From an uncultured Chromatiaceae bacterium (GTDB taxonomy: Bacteria > Pseudomonadota > Gammaproteobacteria > Enterobacterales > Alteromonadaceae), in contig CALJUX010000042.1 in NCBI GenBank assembly GCA_937978655.1, forward strand, positions 4,200-68,199: a DNA stretch of 64,000 bases, given 5' to 3'. The number at the start of each line of letters is the position of its first letter. Position 1 is the stretch's first letter. Positions 16,060 to 25,065 of the stretch are shown in pieces. The notes beneath the pieces were generated by a model that was not told the DNA's origin, made no database searches, and saw only the letters and a program-made list of their open reading frames with translations. Made by a program: the position numbers and the translations under genes.

Positions 16060-16082
16060 TTAGAACATCCATTATGTTAAAT
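16055..16082 (+). repeat. Right dif-like attachment site (attR)
   Basis: TTATGTTAAAT at 16072-16082 repeats the XerD arm of attL exactly; the shared direct repeat extends to ATTATGTTAAATTG (14 bp). The XerC side (16055-16065, ATTTCTTAGAA) and the centre (CATCCA) differ from attL. Divergent XerC arms are common among phages that use XerCD. Confidence 0.75.
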
Positions 16083-16154
16083 TGCATTATTATAAGTGAC
16101 TACTCAGTCGAGATTTAAGACACCAACGAGGCCTACACCCACTTGGATGGTTTC

Positions 16155-16216
16155 GTTCAAAATTCTGAGCTATTCCATGAAGATAACTTCAAAAGCGATA
16201 ACACGGAATTTTGAAC
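16155..16216. repeat. Inverted repeat downstream of the prophage
   Basis: A perfect 11-bp inverted repeat, GTTCAAAATTC (16155-16165) and GAATTTTGAAC (16206-16216), is separated by 40 bases. It lies in the gene-free 16083-16279. The function is unknown; it could be the remnant of a small element or a regulatory cruciform. Confidence 0.5.
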
Positions 16217-16279
16217 ATTCCCCAGACACAGGTCAATTCGCTCCACGCAGCGCGAATGTTAACCGCGGCGTTTGTGACT

Positions 16280-16744
16280 TTAATGCTGCGGTCCATGTCC
16301 GTTGTGCATTTTGATGGTTGCACCGAAGGCATCCAGCAGCGCTTTTTCCGGTGCACTGAGACTGTACTCGGCATGGCGCATCGCGCGGACGAAATCGTCC
16401 GCTGCCGCCGGTGTAAGGCCCAAATGCTGCCATAAAGCGCTTTGTAAAATACCGGCGCCACCGCAAAGGATCAGTTGCCAATGTTGCTGGCTGCGTTTAA
16501 ACACTGCGCGGCCACCCTTGCCTTGATGCCACCAGTCGGCAACAGCAAAATCACCTGAGATATGGGTCGGTCCCAGCTTTAGCGGGTGCTCGGCACTGTG
16601 CCAGGTTTTTTGCATAAAACCGTGGATTTGCGCAAGACCAGGCGCTGCGACCGTCTGGTTGGCTGTCGGATACTGCTGCGCGGCAGCATCTGGTGCTAGT
16701 AGCGTGAGTCCGCACGCCAGCAACAAGTATTGCAGTGCGCGCAT
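16280..16744 (-). CDS. Copper uptake system-associated protein
   Basis: This 154-residue secreted protein has a signal peptide (MRALQYLLLACGLTLL, cleaved near AAA-Q). The mature part matches proteins annotated as copper uptake system-associated, with WHQGKGGRAVFKR and WQLILCGGAG blocks. Met/His residues at the C-terminus (MHNGHGPQH) could bind metal. The ATG overlaps the stop of the TonB receptor gene as TGATG, so translation is coupled. This fixes the start at 16744 rather than the longer frame. It probably works in the periplasm with that receptor. Confidence 0.8.
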   Translation of the reverse strand: MRALQYLLLACGLTLLAPDAAAQQYPTANQTVAAPGLAQIHGFMQKTWHSAEHPLKLGPTHISGDFAVADWWHQGKGGRAVFKRSQQHWQLILCGGAGILQSALWQHLGLTPAAADDFVRAMRHAEYSLSAPEKALLDAFGATIKMHNGHGPQH

Positions 16745-18852
16745 CAGAACTGGCCATCCCAGTTCCACTGCGCTTTTAACCAAGCTGTGCGGCCAGGTTC
16801 GTTGACGCGTAACGTCTGGACATAACCAGGGATGCCGCCGCCCATGCCGTTGCCGGCAGCACGGCTGACGAATTCGGCATAAGTGCGGTCGAGTAAATTG
16901 TCGACACCGGCGGTAAACAATAAGCTCGGTACCGGCCGCCAGCTGGCATTCAGTGAAAGCACGGCGAAACCTGGCGTTGCACCTAAATCTTTGCCGACAA
17001 TGTTCCCTTTGTTCCGGTCGAAGTTGCTTTGTGCGTCAACGATGCGGATTAAGGAACCCACAGACCAGTTATCACGGGCGTAGCTCAGGCCAAGTTTGAT
17101 TTCCAGCGGAGAAATTTGTGGCAGCGCAGTACCGTCGGTGTCGTTATCGCCGCGAGTGTATGCCAGCGTTGCATCCGCTTGCCAATGCGGCGAAAACTTT
17201 TGCTGCACACCAAATTCAAAGCCGTAGCTGCTGGCGTCGATGTTTCTGACAAAACCGTTCGATTTCATCGTGTTGCTGTAGTCGACCAGAATATAATCGC
17301 TGATTTCGTTATAAAATGCGGATACTGACCATTCGGTGTCTGCATCTTTAAACAGATAACCCAGATCCAGCTGCGTAGTCTGTTCCGGCGCAAGGTCGGC
17401 AAATGCACTTTTGGAGTTGATGCCTTCTTTGGCGATCAATTCCCAATAATCCGGGAAACGGGCTGTGCTGCCAACGCCGATATACCAGCTGGCTGGAATG
17501 CTACTGAACTGATGTTCATAACGGGCGAAACCGCTGTGCAGGTCGTCGTCACGCCGCTGTCCGGCGGTTGGGTTTGGCATCGAACTCATCATGCCGGCGA
17601 TTTTCAGCCGCTGGTCGGTCGCCTGCCATTGGTCCAGCCGATAGCCGGCAACCACAGTATCAAATTGTGCCAGCTGATAACGCCATTCCGCGAATATACC
17701 GAGCTGAGAGATCTCTGCATCATCCAGTAAAGCGCTGTAAATGCCAGACGCTGGTGCCGAGCGCGAACTGTGCCCACTGTCCTGCTGGTCTGCCCCCAGC
17801 GTGACTTTGTATGTCATTGCCGGCGTAAAAACCGCACTGAGGCGCCCGCCTTTGGTATCGCGCAGTAAATTGGCATAACCCATCATGCCTGGCTTGCGTA
17901 ATTGCTGGTCATCCATCAGGTGGTCGACTTCGTTATCGAACCAATGGAATTTCACCTGCTCCAACCAGGGCGTGATGTTGTTTTTTTCAACACGAAGATT
18001 CAGGCTGTCACGGCGGAAACGGGTGCCATCCATGCCGCGGTCGGCATAAGCAGCTTCGCCGTCACTGCGGGCCGCAGACAGCTCCACTTTGCTATCGACA
18101 TCCGGTGTCCAGCCCAGCGCGATATTGCCGCTGTAACGCTGATACCGGGAGTGGATATCATTGCCATCGCCGTCCTGATAGTCATCGGACGCCGAGTTGC
18201 TGCCGCTGAATAACACATAGCCATTTTGCTGACCAAACTGTAGATCGGCCAGTTCGTCATGCCGGCCAAAGCTGGCTGTGGTCAGGCTGGTATGCGTGCG
18301 AAAACCGGCTTGCTCAAATGGCGCGACATTGCGCTCAAATAAGATCACCGCCGCCGAATGCCCGGCCCCATGTGCGACCGACTGCGGGCCTTTTATCACC
18401 GTCATTGAATCATGCAATTCCGGGTAGATATACGCGGTTGGCGCATCCATGCGGAAATTACAGCCGCCTAAGATATTTTCACCGTCAACCAGAATGCCAA
18501 GCCGCGAGCCAGCCATGCCGCGGAACACTGCGTCGCCATCCGCACCGCCTTTACGGGTGACCGAAAAGCCCGGAATAGTTTTCAGGTAGTCGGCACCGTC
18601 GTGCGCCGGCAGTGGCTGACGTGGTGCTTTGGGGTCCATCACCAGCTGACCGGGACCGTTCAGCACCACCCCTGTGACTTGGACCCGCTCTATGTCTTTT
18701 TCGGCTTTATCAGCAGCTGCATCGGCACCTGTACTCGCCAGAACACAAACCGGCAGGCAGAACAGGCTAAGCGCCAGCGTCAGACGGGATAATTTATAAG
18801 AAACTAGAAATGAATGTTGAATAGTCACGGCACATACCTTTAGAAAATGCAT
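16744..18852 (-). CDS. TonB-dependent copper receptor
   Basis: This outer-membrane TonB-dependent receptor is of the copper type (OprC/NosA-like). The 702-residue protein has a signal sequence ending near residue 43. A plug domain (about 60-175) carries the family marker GGCNFRMDAPTAYIYPE and the VIKGPQSV motif. A 22-strand barrel-sized C-terminal part closes with an aromatic strand (QWNWDGQF). It probably imports copper with energy from TonB. A GTG at 18828, with AAAGG before it, is an alternative start that gives a more usual signal peptide length. It is the first gene of a two-gene operon with the copper uptake-associated gene. Confidence 0.9.
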   Translation of the reverse strand: MHFLKVCAVTIQHSFLVSYKLSRLTLALSLFCLPVCVLASTGADAAADKAEKDIERVQVTGVVLNGPGQLVMDPKAPRQPLPAHDGADYLKTIPGFSVTRKGGADGDAVFRGMAGSRLGILVDGENILGGCNFRMDAPTAYIYPELHDSMTVIKGPQSVAHGAGHSAAVILFERNVAPFEQAGFRTHTSLTTASFGRHDELADLQFGQQNGYVLFSGSNSASDDYQDGDGNDIHSRYQRYSGNIALGWTPDVDSKVELSAARSDGEAAYADRGMDGTRFRRDSLNLRVEKNNITPWLEQVKFHWFDNEVDHLMDDQQLRKPGMMGYANLLRDTKGGRLSAVFTPAMTYKVTLGADQQDSGHSSRSAPASGIYSALLDDAEISQLGIFAEWRYQLAQFDTVVAGYRLDQWQATDQRLKIAGMMSSMPNPTAGQRRDDDLHSGFARYEHQFSSIPASWYIGVGSTARFPDYWELIAKEGINSKSAFADLAPEQTTQLDLGYLFKDADTEWSVSAFYNEISDYILVDYSNTMKSNGFVRNIDASSYGFEFGVQQKFSPHWQADATLAYTRGDNDTDGTALPQISPLEIKLGLSYARDNWSVGSLIRIVDAQSNFDRNKGNIVGKDLGATPGFAVLSLNASWRPVPSLLFTAGVDNLLDRTYAEFVSRAAGNGMGGGIPGYVQTLRVNEPGRTAWLKAQWNWDGQF

Positions 18853-18958
18853 GTGCCTGATTTTACGGAAAAGTTCCTCACGTCCCTATGCGGCAAATTG
18901 TCGCAGCAGCTGCGACCGTCTGAAAAGTTTTGTTGTGGGCGCGGTGTTTTGAGTGTGT

Positions 18959-19450
18959 TTAAAGCAGAATATAATCGTTGCCCTGCTTGGCCTCTGCATA
19001 AGCGCCCGGCACCGGATGGACATAACGGCCTTCGACTGCATCTATCGCGATACAATCGTCAACGTCATACAGATTGTCGGTGTGCGGTTTGTCCCACTGC
19101 CCTGGCATCCGCTGTTTGCCCAGCTGTTTCGCTTCGGCCGGGTTTTGTGCCACCACCAGCAAATACTGATGGTCTTCACCAAAGCTGCCGGGCGAATAAC
19201 CTCCGAGGTTTATAAAATAGAGGCGTGGGTCCCCGGCTTTGGGTGCCACATCGCTAAAGTGCAGCTGATAACCATCGACGCCCTGCACTTGCCACCAGGA
19301 ATCAATATGCAGGCCTTTGGCGGCACCAAACCATTGTTGTCTGAGCTGGTCGTAACAATCGCTGAGCTGCTGACCAAAGGCAAATACCACGTCATGTACT
19401 TCAATTTTGGCGGCCGGGTGTTTGCCGCCCAACATCACAACAAATAACAT
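18959..19450 (-). CDS. DUF1543 family protein
   Basis: This 163-residue protein opens MLFVVMLGGKHPAAKIEVHD, the hallmark of DUF1543. The family has no known function. It is cytosolic, with no signal or membrane helix, and ends near CIAIDAVEGRYVHP. A long frame on the opposite strand covers the same bases but has no family match and is a shadow. It sits alone between the copper genes and a secreted protein gene, on the same strand as both. Confidence 0.85.
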   Translation of the reverse strand: MLFVVMLGGKHPAAKIEVHDVVFAFGQQLSDCYDQLRQQWFGAAKGLHIDSWWQVQGVDGYQLHFSDVAPKAGDPRLYFINLGGYSPGSFGEDHQYLLVVAQNPAEAKQLGKQRMPGQWDKPHTDNLYDVDDCIAIDAVEGRYVHPVPGAYAEAKQGNDYILL

Positions 19451-19526
19451 CCGGTTGTCTCTTCAGTGTTTATCTGCGGCCAAGCTTAAAGAAAACTGGC
19501 CGCCCGTCAACTCTGGTCTTGCTGGA

Positions 19527-20144
19527 TTAACTTTTATTAAAACGCAGCGATTTGCTGAAAAACATCCCGCTGTTGCAATCAGCGGCGGTTTTGTCGCCAG
19601 GTACCACGATCCGCAGCTGATCGTAGCTACCGGCCCGCAACTGCGCCGTCACTTGCTGTTCAAACACTTTAGCGACCAGGCTGATCTGGTCACCATAACT
19701 GCTGATAGCGTCGATATCGCCCTGATAACTATCCGTAATATCTTCGATGCGTTCCGCGGTCATGCGGGTTTGCTCCAACAAGTTGTCGTCCGGTATGCGC
19801 TGACTTTTGGTTTGTTGCTCAAGCTCCGCACTCAGTTGCTCCATTTTGTCTTGATGTGGCTGCAGCGCTTTACTCATCTGGTCCAGTGGGATTTGCAGCT
19901 GGTCCATTTTCAATTCGGCCTTTTTTAAGTCTTGCCAGGCGCTGAGTTCTGCTGGCGTCAGATCGCGTTCGGACTGCAGTTTGCAATCTTTCAGTACCTG
20001 TAATTTGTGTCCGGATGCCAGAGCTTGCTCGGCTGTGACCTGCTGTGAGGCAAGCACCAGGCTGCAGCTGCCCAGTAGTAAAATAGCGAAGGTGAAACGG
20101 TGAAAATGATGGGTTGGGATTTGGCGTTGAATCTTAGTTTGCAT
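19527..20144 (-). CDS. Secreted helical protein of unknown function
   Basis: I do not recognise this 205-residue protein. An N-terminal signal peptide (hydrophobic residues 17-32, cleavage near LAS) is followed by long charged helices rich in Q, E, L and K (about 65-150) that look like a coiled coil. Two cysteines (about 54 and 190) could pair in the periplasm. The start is supported by GAGG 6 bases upstream. No operon partner is evident. Confidence 0.75.
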   Translation of the reverse strand: MQTKIQRQIPTHHFHRFTFAILLLGSCSLVLASQQVTAEQALASGHKLQVLKDCKLQSERDLTPAELSAWQDLKKAELKMDQLQIPLDQMSKALQPHQDKMEQLSAELEQQTKSQRIPDDNLLEQTRMTAERIEDITDSYQGDIDAISSYGDQISLVAKVFEQQVTAQLRAGSYDQLRIVVPGDKTAADCNSGMFFSKSLRFNKS

Positions 20145-20239
20145 GTTGACCTCGGGCTCTTCACAAAATGTTGATGCCTGTTGGTCGTGATGCTTTTTAA
20201 AAAAGTTGGTGAATGCTGGAGAAAAATTGCAGAAAGTTG

Positions 20240-20269
20240 CCGGCGAAACATCAGGTGCTGTTTCGCCGG
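20240..20269 (-). terminator. Likely terminator after maeA
   Basis: A perfect 11-bp stem (CCGGCGAAACA / TGTTTCGCCGG, 8-nt loop) begins 20 bases past the maeA stop on the minus strand. The following minus-strand bases (CAACTTTCTG) are only modestly T-rich, so efficiency is uncertain. Confidence 0.5.
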
Positions 20270-20288
20270 TTGTTTCTCAAGGTGCTGC

Positions 20289-21980
20289 TTAGCTGCTGAC
20301 GCGCTTATACAGCCGGTATTCTGGTTTCCAGAAATTGCTGTTGATTTTGCGCAGCAGGCGCTCGTCATCCATTTCCAGTGCATGGCCTTGTGCCATCGCC
20401 ATTTTGGCAACTGCAAAGGCAATTTCTTTTGATAACTCAGATAATTGCGTTAACGGTGGCAGAATGCCGCCCTCGCCTGTATTGGCCAGTGGCGACGCCG
20501 CTGCCAGCGTTTCACTGGCGACCCGCAGCATCTCATCGCTGATATGGCGGGCTTTACAGGCCAGCACCCCAAGGCCAATGCCTGGGAAAATGTAGCTGTT
20601 ATTACACTGGGCTACCGGATAGGTTTTACCGTTGTACTCGACAGGCTTAAACGGGCTGCCGGTGGCGATAATCACTTCCCCGTCGGTCCATTCAATGACT
20701 TTTTCCGGTCGGGCTTCAATCTGTTTGATTGGGTTACTGAGCGGCATAATAATTGGCAGCGCGCAGTTCTTTTTCATCGCCTTGACCACAGCTTCGGTGA
20801 ACAGGCCGGCGACACCGGACACGCCGATTAAGATGTCAGGCTTGGCGCAGTTCATCACATCCCGCAACGAGGCGTAATCGCCGCTGAATGACCAGTGGCT
20901 GATCGCCGCTTTGGTTTGCACTAAGGCTTGCTGGAAGTCACGTAAATCTTCCATGCCTTCGGTCAGCAAGCCATGACGGTCGACCATAAACACCTGGCCG
21001 CGCGCCGTGGCATCATCGATGCCTTCGCTGACCATCTGGCTAATCACTTGTTCGGCAATACCACAACCGGCTGACCCTGCCCCAACAAAAACAACTTTTT
21101 GTTCAGATAACTTGCTTCCTTTTGAACGGCAGGCAGCCAACAAGGTGCCGACAGTCACGGCCGCAGTGCCCTGAATGTCGTCATTAAAACAACAAATCTG
21201 GTCGCGGTAACGTTTCAGCAGCGGCATGGCATTGGGCTGGGCGAAGTCCTCAAACTGCACCATGGCTTCTGGCCAGCGGCGTTTTACTGCCTTGATGAAC
21301 TTGTCGACAAATTCATAGTATTCGTCACCGCTGATGCGACGGTGACGGTTGCCCATATAAAACGGGTCGTTCAGCAGCTTTTCGTTGTTGGTGCCGACAT
21401 CAAGGCACACCGGCAAGGTATAAGCCGGGCTGATGCCGCCACAGGCGGTGTACAGCGACAATTTACCAATCGAAATACCCATGCCGCCAATACCCTGGTC
21501 ACCGAGGCCCAGCACACGCTCGCCGTCAGTGACGACAATGACTTTGACTTTTTTCTTGGTGGCGCTACGCAGTACATCATCTAACTGGTCACGGTCGCTG
21601 TAAGAAATAAACAAACCACGGGCGCTGCGATAAATATCAGAGAAGCGCTCACAGGCGTCGCCAACTGTTGGGGTGTAGATGATTGGCAGCATTTCTTCGA
21701 GATGGTTTTGCAGCAGGCGGTGAAACAAAGTTTCATTATTGTCCTGCACCACCCGCAGATAGATGTGTTTGTTAATTGGCTCTTCAAACGACGAATATTG
21801 CATATAAGCACGGGCAGCCTGCTCTTCAATGCTTTCATAACGCGGTGGCAACAGCCCGGTTAAGTTAAATGCAGCACGCTCTTCACGGCTAAATGCACTG
21901 CCCTTATTCAGCAATGGCGTTTCCAGCAGTGCCGGGCCGGCGTAGTGGGTGTACAAAGGGGTGTTATCTGCTTGACTCAT
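20289..21980 (-). CDS. maeA: NAD-dependent malic enzyme
   Basis: This enzyme oxidatively decarboxylates malate to pyruvate with NAD+. The 563-residue protein is collinear with E. coli SfcA/MaeA. It shows PIIYTPTVGDACERF, the catalytic VVVTDGERVLGLGDQGIGGMG block, the FNDDIQGTA metal/substrate region and the Rossmann GAGSAGCGIAE. The frame is open to 22004. The start at 21980 (MSQADNTP) is chosen because GGGA lies just before it and the length then fits the family. The gene stands alone, next to an Lrp-type regulator transcribed in the same direction. Confidence 0.95.
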   Translation of the reverse strand: MSQADNTPLYTHYAGPALLETPLLNKGSAFSREERAAFNLTGLLPPRYESIEEQAARAYMQYSSFEEPINKHIYLRVVQDNNETLFHRLLQNHLEEMLPIIYTPTVGDACERFSDIYRSARGLFISYSDRDQLDDVLRSATKKKVKVIVVTDGERVLGLGDQGIGGMGISIGKLSLYTACGGISPAYTLPVCLDVGTNNEKLLNDPFYMGNRHRRISGDEYYEFVDKFIKAVKRRWPEAMVQFEDFAQPNAMPLLKRYRDQICCFNDDIQGTAAVTVGTLLAACRSKGSKLSEQKVVFVGAGSAGCGIAEQVISQMVSEGIDDATARGQVFMVDRHGLLTEGMEDLRDFQQALVQTKAAISHWSFSGDYASLRDVMNCAKPDILIGVSGVAGLFTEAVVKAMKKNCALPIIMPLSNPIKQIEARPEKVIEWTDGEVIIATGSPFKPVEYNGKTYPVAQCNNSYIFPGIGLGVLACKARHISDEMLRVASETLAAASPLANTGEGGILPPLTQLSELSKEIAFAVAKMAMAQGHALEMDDERLLRKINSNFWKPEYRLYKRVSS

Positions 21981-22139
21981 AATATTCCCGGAAATAGCGG
22001 CCATCTGGCGAAAAGTGGGCGGATTCTACCGCTGTTCTGACCCTGTAGTAAAATTTCAGGCAACTGGTCGGACATTTGCGGCTACCGGTGGCTGTTGGCA
22101 TTTTGTCGTTGCCTCACTACAGTTGCCGCTATTCTGACT

Positions 22140-22568
22140 TTATCGTTTAAATTTGGTTTCGAGGATCACCGAGGAATTAGTCCGTTCCACACCGTCCAGA
22201 TCACCAATCTGGTCGAGTAAATGACTGAGCTGCTCCGTACTTTGCGCCTGCACCACCGCAATCAGGTCATATTCACCACTGATGGCATAAAGCTCGGCAA
22301 TTTGCGCGATTTGCTTCAGCTCGTTATTGGTTTTGACGGTCAGTTTTTGTTTCACTTTAATTGACACATGCGCCGACACTAAAGATTTGGTGTAGCTGTC
22401 GCCATAATCGAGCACATAACCCCTGATCACACCGGTTTGCTCCAGCCGCGCGATGCGGGTTTGCACTGTAGAGCGGGATAAATCTAACAGCCGCGCTAAG
22501 TCTGACACGCTGGCCCGCGCATTGGTGCGTAGCAGCGCCAGCAGTCTTTCATCTTCTTTGCTTAGCAT
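22140..22568 (-). CDS. Lrp/AsnC family transcriptional regulator
   Basis: This 142-residue protein starts MLSKEDERLLALLRTNARASVSDLARLLDLSRSTVQTRIARLE, a standard Lrp winged HTH (residues 3-60). A RAM/AsnC ligand-binding domain (about 70-140) follows. It is transcribed divergently from the astC-astA-astD genes and so is the likely local regulator of arginine catabolism, responding to an amino acid. That is inference from position. A longer frame upstream is not supported because the typical N-terminus begins here. Confidence 0.9.
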   Translation of the reverse strand: MLSKEDERLLALLRTNARASVSDLARLLDLSRSTVQTRIARLEQTGVIRGYVLDYGDSYTKSLVSAHVSIKVKQKLTVKTNNELKQIAQIAELYAISGEYDLIAVVQAQSTEQLSHLLDQIGDLDGVERTNSSVILETKFKR

Positions 22569-22771
22569 TTTGTCAAAACACTCCGTTAATATGGTAAAAC
22601 AAATCGTATATTTGCTGAATATGATACTGCAGTTTGACGACCCTGCCCAATATAATAAAGGCATTCCGCCCTGGAATGCTGCATGCCTGCATTGTTCTTG
22701 CAACAAGCACAGCGATACCGGGGCTTCAAAAAGCCGCTACAGACGGCGACACCACTCACGAGGAATTCGCA
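22569..22771 (+). promoter_or_regulatory. Divergent control region lrp-type gene / astC
   Basis: The 203 bases between the divergent starts include an AT-rich stretch (22585-22630), a TATAAT at 22651-22656 without a good -35, and a hairpin GCATTCC/GGAATGC (22661-22679) in the astC leader. No clear ARG box was found. The region must hold both promoters and presumably the regulator's site. Confidence 0.4.
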
Positions 22772-23983
22772 ATGCAATTAACCCGCGCCCTGTTTGATGA
22801 AGTTATGGTCCCGAACTACGCCCCGTCACCAATTATTCCGGTGCGTGGCCTTGGCTCCCGGTTGTGGGACCAGCAGGATCGCGAGTTTATCGATTTTGCC
22901 GGCGGCATCGCCGTTAACTGTCTGGGCCACTGCCACCCGGTGTTAGTTAAAGCACTGACTGAACAAGCCAACAAACTGTGGCATTTATCCAATACCATGA
23001 CCAACGAGCCGGCGCTGGCGTTAGCGCAGCGTCTGGTTGACACCACCTTCGCCGAAAAAGTCTATTTTGCCAACTCAGGCGCTGAAGCCAACGAAGCCGC
23101 ACTGAAGCTGGTGCGCCGTGTTGCGCTGAATAAATTCGGTGCGGAAAAATCACAAATCATCGCCTTTAAAATGGGCTTCCACGGTCGTACGCTGTTTACT
23201 GTCACTGTCGGCGGTCAGCCGGCTTATTCGGACGGTTTCGGCCCTAAACCTGCTGACATCGACCACGCCGAATACAACAATCTGGACAGCTTAAAAGCGC
23301 TGATCTCCGACCGCACCTGCGCTGTGGTGTTAGAACCATTACAAGGCGAAGGCGGCATCATCAGCCCAAGCAAAGAATTTATCCAGGGCGTGCGCGAACT
23401 GTGTGACCAGCACAACGCGCTCTTAGTATTTGATGAAGTACAAAGCGGTGTCGGCCGTACCGGTGAGCTGTACGCTTATATGGGCCTTGGCGTGACGCCG
23501 GACGTATTGACCACGGCAAAAGCGCTCGGCGGCGGCTTCCCGATTGGCGCGATGCTGACCACCACTGAGCTGGCTAAACATTTAGTGGTCGGTACCCACG
23601 GCAGTACTTATGGCGGCAACCCGCTGGCTTGTGCTGTGGCGCTCGCGGCATATGACACTGTCAACACGCCGGAAGTATTAAACGGCGTCAAAGCCCGTGA
23701 GAAGCTGTTTAAGGATGCGCTGCATGCCATCAACGCCAAATATCAGGTGTTCAGTGAAGTACGGGGTCAGGGCCTGTTGATTGGCGCTGCGCTCAATACC
23801 GAATGGGCCGGCAAGTCGCGTGACTTTATGCTGGCTGCCGCCGAACAAGGTCTGCTGGTACTGATGGCTGGTTACAACGTGGTGCGTTTTGCGCCGTCAC
23901 TGGTCATTCCGGAGCAGGATATTCTGGACGGTATGGCGCGTTTTGAAGCGGCTATTGCCAAACTGGTCGCAGCACGCGGCTGA
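22772..23983 (+). CDS. astC: Acetylornithine/succinylornithine transaminase
   Basis: This 403-residue class-III PLP aminotransferase has its PLP lysine within TAKALGGGFPIGAML (K250). It also shows NSGAEANEAALK, FHGRT and EVQSGVGRTG. Position in front of astA and astD suggests that its main role is succinylornithine transamination in the arginine succinyltransferase pathway. Many relatives (AruC/ArgD) also serve arginine synthesis. The ATG at 22772 has ACGAGGA upstream; a longer frame from 22634 lacks family support. Confidence 0.92.
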   Translation: MQLTRALFDEVMVPNYAPSPIIPVRGLGSRLWDQQDREFIDFAGGIAVNCLGHCHPVLVKALTEQANKLWHLSNTMTNEPALALAQRLVDTTFAEKVYFANSGAEANEAALKLVRRVALNKFGAEKSQIIAFKMGFHGRTLFTVTVGGQPAYSDGFGPKPADIDHAEYNNLDSLKALISDRTCAVVLEPLQGEGGIISPSKEFIQGVRELCDQHNALLVFDEVQSGVGRTGELYAYMGLGVTPDVLTTAKALGGGFPIGAMLTTTELAKHLVVGTHGSTYGGNPLACAVALAAYDTVNTPEVLNGVKAREKLFKDALHAINAKYQVFSEVRGQGLLIGAALNTEWAGKSRDFMLAAAEQGLLVLMAGYNVVRFAPSLVIPEQDILDGMARFEAAIAKLVAARG

Positions 23984-23998
23984 TCTGTAACTTTGACA

Positions 23999-24022
23999 AG
24001 CCGGCGCCTGGCGCCGGCCTTT
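23999..24022 (+). repeat. GC-rich hairpin between astC and astA
   Basis: CCGGCG pairs with CGCCGG around CCTGG (24001-24017), followed by CTTTGCC. It may be a processing or attenuation hairpin that adjusts astC against astA expression; it is weak as a terminator. Confidence 0.45.
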
Positions 24023-24036
24023 GCCAGGACTTTTTC

Positions 24037-25065
24037 ATGTTATTGATCCGCCCTATCACCCAAGCCGATTATCCGGCGCTGATGCAAATCGCCATCGAAT
24101 CCGGTGCCGGTTTCACCTCGCTGCCGGTCAACGAGCAAAAATTAAAACAAAAAATCGCCCATTCCGAGCACAGTTTTGCTATCGATACCGAGCAGCCCGG
24201 CAATCAGGGTTATTTATTTGTGCTGGAAGACACCGAAACCGGTGAAATTTTAGGCACATCCGGCATTGAGGCCTCTGTCGGTTTAACCACACCTTTGTAT
24301 CACTTCCACAAAAGCACCGTGGTGCACCACAGCAACGAGCTGAACGTGTATAACCCGGTCGAAGTGCTGACCATGTGTAACGACTACACCGGTGTATCAG
24401 AAATTTGCACCTTGTTCCTGCGTGAACCTTACCGCAGCGGCATGTATGGCCGGTTCTTATCCAAAGTTCGTTTTATGTTTATGGCAGACCACCCAAAACG
24501 CTTCTCGAAAATTGTCATTGCCGAGATGCGCGGTATGGCGGACGAAAACGCCCTGCCACCGTTCTGGCAGTGGTTACAGTCATATTTCTTCAGCATCGAC
24601 TTCCCGACTGCCGACCATATGATTGGCATTGGCAACAAAGGTTTTATCGCTGATTTGATGCCACGCCACCCGATTTATGTGTCCTTGCTGCCAAAATCAG
24701 CGCAGGACGTGATTGGTCAGGTGCATGTCAACACGGCGCCGGCGCTGAAACTTTTAGAAAACGAAGGTTTTATTCACCGTGGTTATGTTGATTTGTTTGA
24801 CGCTGGTCCGACTGTGGAAGCGCAGCTGAAGCAGATTAAATCGGTGCGCAGCAGCCACCGCATTAAAGTCGCTATTGGTGTACCGGCCGAAGGCCCGACG
24901 CTGGCGATCTCCAATCCACAAGTGACTGGTTTTCGCGCCACTATCAGCAATCAGGCGCAGCTCGATGGCGATGTGTTAATTATCACCCAGGCTATCGCCG
25001 ATGGGCTGCAAGTCAGTGCCGGCGATGAAGTTCGTTATTTAAATCTGGACCGGGGGGCAAAATGA
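24037..25065 (+). CDS. astA: Arginine N-succinyltransferase
   Basis: This enzyme transfers succinyl from succinyl-CoA to arginine, the first step of the AST catabolic pathway. The 342-residue protein opens MLLIRPITQADYPALMQIA. It carries the family blocks LGTSGIEASVGL, ICTLFLREPYRSG and HVNTAPALKLLENEGF. It overlaps the next gene by four bases (ATGA), so astA and astD are translationally coupled. A single subunit type is present, as in E. coli, instead of the AruF/AruG pair of Pseudomonas. Confidence 0.95.
   Translation: MLLIRPITQADYPALMQIAIESGAGFTSLPVNEQKLKQKIAHSEHSFAIDTEQPGNQGYLFVLEDTETGEILGTSGIEASVGLTTPLYHFHKSTVVHHSNELNVYNPVEVLTMCNDYTGVSEICTLFLREPYRSGMYGRFLSKVRFMFMADHPKRFSKIVIAEMRGMADENALPPFWQWLQSYFFSIDFPTADHMIGIGNKGFIADLMPRHPIYVSLLPKSAQDVIGQVHVNTAPALKLLENEGFIHRGYVDLFDAGPTVEAQLKQIKSVRSSHRIKVAIGVPAEGPTLAISNPQVTGFRATISNQAQLDGDVLIITQAIADGLQVSAGDEVRYLNLDRGAK

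Larger units (their letters stand above)
9071..16082 (+). mobile_element. Filamentous (inovirus) prophage
   Basis: About 7 kb bounded by dif-like sites carries a full inovirus gene order. It runs: regulator (minus strand), operator, hypothetical protein, replication protein, ssDNA-binding candidate, small membrane proteins, major coat, pIII-like adsorption protein, DUF2523/pVI-like protein, Zot/pI, a structured intergenic region and a regulator-like gene. No integrase or transposase is seen, consistent with integration by host XerC/XerD, as known for CTXphi-like phages. No pIV secretin is encoded, so a host secretin would be needed for export. All genes look intact, so an active phage is possible. 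Confidence 0.9.

Noticed and set aside
16096..16314. 72-codon frame after attR
   Set aside because: It has no ribosome site or family resemblance and crosses the inverted repeat and the end of the copper gene.
18953..19447. 164-codon plus-strand frame opposite the DUF1543 gene
   Set aside because: The minus-strand frame has the clear MLFVVMLGGKHPA family start; the plus frame has no recognisable feature and no ribosome site.
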